Assembly (NCBI RefSeq): GCF_014205335.1
Contig: NZ_JACHNH010000001.1
Location: 7,806,501-7,870,500 of the forward strand
Direction: 5' to 3'
From: Amorphoplanes digitatis
Lineage (GTDB): Bacteria; Actinomycetota; Actinomycetes; Mycobacteriales; Micromonosporaceae
DNA: 64,000 bases
A model generated the notes under the pieces. It was not told the DNA's origin. It was given only the letters and a program-made list of their open reading frames with translations, and did not search any database. Within the stretch, counting starts at the first letter, position 1. Every line of letters starts with the position of its first letter. Shown piece by piece: positions 62,375 to 64,000 of this stretch. Made by a program: the position numbers and the translations under genes.

Positions 62375-63285
62375 CCGAGTCCGTAGGCGATGCCGTCGAG
62401 GATGTCGTGTTCGCTGGCGACCACCGATGCCGCGCCCGCGCGCTCCATGATGATGCGCAGGATGAGCGCGCCCCCGCCGATCACGTCGGCCCGGCCCGGG
62501 TGCATCACCGGCAGGGCGAGGCGGTCCGCGACCGTCGACTCCAGCAGTCCGGTGGTCACCTTCGCCACCTCGTCGTACGCGATGCGGGCGTGGTGGATGC
62601 GCGTCGCGTCGTACTCGGGTAGGTGCAGGGCCAGTGCCGCCACCGTCGTGACCGAACCGGCCAGGCCGACCAGCGTCGCCGGGCCGTGGCCCGGCACCGC
62701 CCGCAGCGCGGTGTCGACCGCCCTCGTGATGTCCGCCTCCGCCGCGGCGATCTCCGCCGAGGTCGGCGGGTTGCCGTGCAGATGCCGCTCGGTCATCCGG
62801 ACGCAGCCGATGTCCACCGAGATCGCGTGCTCGACCTCCGCGCCGCCGACCACGAATTCGGTCGAGCCGCCGCCGATGTCCACCACCAGATACGGCCCCG
62901 GCGCCGTCAGTCCCCGCACCGCGCCGGTGAAGGAGAGCCGAGCCTCCTCGTCGCCGGTGATCACTTCCGGGTCGACGCCGAGGGTCGCGCGGACCATCGC
63001 CGCGAAGTCCGCCGCGTTCGCGGCGTCCCGGGAGGCCGAGGTCGCGCACATGCGGACCCGGTCGACACCCAGCTCGGCGATCTCCGCCGCGTAGCCCAGC
63101 AGGGCAACCCGGGTGCGCTCGATCGCCTCCGTGGCCAGCCGACCGGTACGGTCCACGCCCTCGCCCAGCCGCACGATCTCCATCCGACGGGCCACATCGG
63201 ACAGAGCCCCGTCGCTCCGGCCGGGCACGTCCGCGATGAGCAGGCGGATCGAGTTGGTACCGCAGTCGATTGCCGCGACGCGCAC
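62371..63285 (-). CDS. ppx: Ppx/GppA-family exopolyphosphatase
   Basis: An ASKHA-fold phosphatase acting on polyphosphate or pppGpp. 304 aa, the short actinobacterial form. Phosphate-1 motif AAIDCGTNSIRLLIAD is at residues 4-19; MCATSASRDAANA, VITGDEEARLSFTGA and the phosphate-2 motif VVDIGGGSTEFVVG (about 141) follow; GLAGSVTTVAAL completes the core. It counterbalances ppk2 at 42 kb in polyphosphate metabolism (inference). The start is GTG 63285; the gap to argA is 9 bases and argA to the DUF501 gene 11 bases, so these three form one operon, as in the DUF501-ppx order of mycobacteria (from memory). Confidence 0.95.
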   Translation of the reverse strand: MRVAAIDCGTNSIRLLIADVPGRSDGALSDVARRMEIVRLGEGVDRTGRLATEAIERTRVALLGYAAEIAELGVDRVRMCATSASRDAANAADFAAMVRATLGVDPEVITGDEEARLSFTGAVRGLTAPGPYLVVDIGGGSTEFVVGGAEVEHAISVDIGCVRMTERHLHGNPPTSAEIAAAEADITRAVDTALRAVPGHGPATLVGLAGSVTTVAALALHLPEYDATRIHHARIAYDEVAKVTTGLLESTVADRLALPVMHPGRADVIGGGALILRIIMERAGAASVVASEHDILDGIAYGLG

Positions 63286-63294
63286 GCTTTTCCC

Positions 63295-63798
63295 CTAGAG
63301 ATGGAGGAGCATTCTGGTGTTGCCGAGGGTATTCGGTTTGACCCGCTCAAGATCGAGGAATTCGGCGACGCCCTCATCGTACGAGCGCAGCAGCTGCTCG
63401 TAGACGCCGTGCGGCACGGGCGCGCCGTCGATCTCGGTGAAGCCGAACGAGCCGAAGAAGCGCGTCTCGAACGTGAGGCAGAAGACCCGGGCCACGCCGA
63501 GTTCGCGGGCGACGCCGAGCAGCTCCGACACCAGGCGGTGGCCGATCTTGAGACCGCGGCAGACCGGGTCGACCGCGACCGTGCGGATCTCGGCAAGGTC
63601 CTCCCACATCACGTGCAGCGCGCCGCAGCCGACCACCCGGTCGCCCTCGGTGTCGACGGCGACCCAGAACTCCTGCACGGACTCGTACAGCGTGACGGTG
63701 GCCTTGCTGAGCAGCCGGCGATCGGAGGTGTAGGTGTCCACCAGCGCCCGGATCGCCCGGACATCGGACGTCCGCGCCCGGCGGATCTCGACCTGCAT
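63295..63798 (-). CDS. argA: Amino-acid N-acetyltransferase (short ArgA type), 167 aa
   Basis: A GNAT-only N-acetylglutamate synthase that starts arginine biosynthesis, without the kinase-like domain of classical ArgA. Seen: RRARTSDVRAIRALVDTYT, VVGCGALHVMWEDLAEIRTVAV, acetyl-CoA loop VDPVCRGLKIGHRLV, VFCLTFETRFFGSFGFTEID and the conserved end GVAEFLDLERVKPNTLGN in parts. The wording closely follows mycobacterial Rv2747 as I remember it. ATG 63798 follows the DUF501 stop by 11 bases. A general GNAT function is less likely given the C-terminal block. Confidence 0.9.
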   Translation of the reverse strand: MQVEIRRARTSDVRAIRALVDTYTSDRRLLSKATVTLYESVQEFWVAVDTEGDRVVGCGALHVMWEDLAEIRTVAVDPVCRGLKIGHRLVSELLGVARELGVARVFCLTFETRFFGSFGFTEIDGAPVPHGVYEQLLRSYDEGVAEFLDLERVKPNTLGNTRMLLHL

Positions 63799-63809
63799 GA
63801 GAGAAGAGT

Positions 63810-64000
63810 TTATTCAGCCTGCGGCCGCACGCACGGACCGCCTGTCCACCACGACCCGACCGCCTCGCGGACCTCGTCGCCGAACGGGTTCACGCCCGGC
63901 CCCGCCGCCAGGGCGTGGCCGAGGTGCACGTGCAGGCACTTCACCCGGTCGGGCATGCCGCCCGCGGAGACCTTGCCGATCTCCGCGACGTGCTCCACCG
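63810..64000 (-). CDS. DUF501 family protein, C-terminal part only (gene runs off the window)
   Basis: The visible 62-63 residues contain the DUF501 end block: VAEIGKVSAGGMPDRVKCLHVHLGH in parts, then GPGVNPFGDEVREAV and WWTGGPCV. DUF501 proteins are small, widespread in actinobacteria and of unknown function, often coded between a septum protein of FtsB/DivIC type and ppx. The stop is TAA (63810-63812). The 5' end lies beyond base 64000. Confidence 0.85.
   Translation of the reverse strand, partial: VEHVAEIGKVSAGGMPDRVKCLHVHLGHALAAGPGVNPFGDEVREAVGSWWTGGPCVRPQAE

Overview
The window is very GC-rich, with strong third-position G/C bias and many GTG starts. It comes from a mycelial actinomycete, most likely family Micromonosporaceae (Actinoplanes or Micromonospora type). 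The evidence is coenzyme F420 and mycothiol enzymes, a TIGR03089 protein, a tRNA-Leu(UAA) of bldA type, an LPxTG-like surface protein, and several gene orders that I recall from Mycobacterium tuberculosis (Rv3262-Rv3268 and Rv1074c-Rv1084). All family names are from reading the translations; no database search was run.

Layout. 1-6.5 kb: end of an F420 ligase gene, a Nudix gene, GDP-mannose pyrophosphorylase, a GT4 glycosyltransferase, a TIGR03089 protein and acetoacetyl-CoA synthetase. 6.5-12 kb: thioesterase, a membrane protein with a long Thr-motif repeat tail, a Uma2 nuclease-fold protein, acyl-CoA dehydrogenase and UDP-glucose dehydrogenase. 12-19 kb: a 1693-residue polytopic membrane protein, then an intact IS630-family element sitting in its stop codon inside an 81-bp tandem duplication, then a nucleotidyltransferase. 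19-33 kb: secreted propeller protein, purE-purK, a DUF255 protein, a giant sortase-type surface protein broken by two single-base frameshifts, and a GGDEF-EAL protein. 33-40 kb: a mycothiol and sulfur/amino-acid block (small membrane protein, mca, DUF4307, greA, ilvA, amidase, metB, HIT protein). 40-46 kb: CYTH-CHAD protein, ppk2, a structured leader and rnz, GNAT, a Cys-containing small protein, and an S1C protease. 46-52.9 kb: cbs with a YkvA protein, two SGNH-fold proteins (one without its nucleophile), thiolase and a Bax inhibitor-1 protein. 52.9-64 kb: tRNA-Leu(UAA), ndh, a DUF4129/MoxR/DUF58 operon, type 5 uracil-DNA glycosylase, LppU-like protein, a PadR-controlled membrane protein, an unknown protein, ppx, argA and the end of a DUF501 gene.

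How they work together. cbs and metB together can interconvert homocysteine and cysteine, which feeds mycothiol; mca uses mycothiol to clear electrophiles. CYTH-CHAD, ppk2 and ppx form a polyphosphate-related set. manC, the GT4 enzyme and UDP-glucose dehydrogenase supply cell-envelope sugars. Most of the window is core chromosome. The accessory signals are the IS630 element, the decayed surface protein and the repeat-tail membrane protein.

The points I would look at first are: the Thr-x-x-(I/L/V) array in the 7.0-8.4 kb protein, the structured rnz leader with a micro-ORF, the duplication/IS630 junction with its two composite stop codons, the metB/HIT shared promoter, and the PadR operator that overlaps a leaderless promoter. 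No gene-free stretch exceeds 300 bases; the longest gaps (32820-33078, 40189-40455, 42885-43155 and 44582-44832) are described in the nearby entries.
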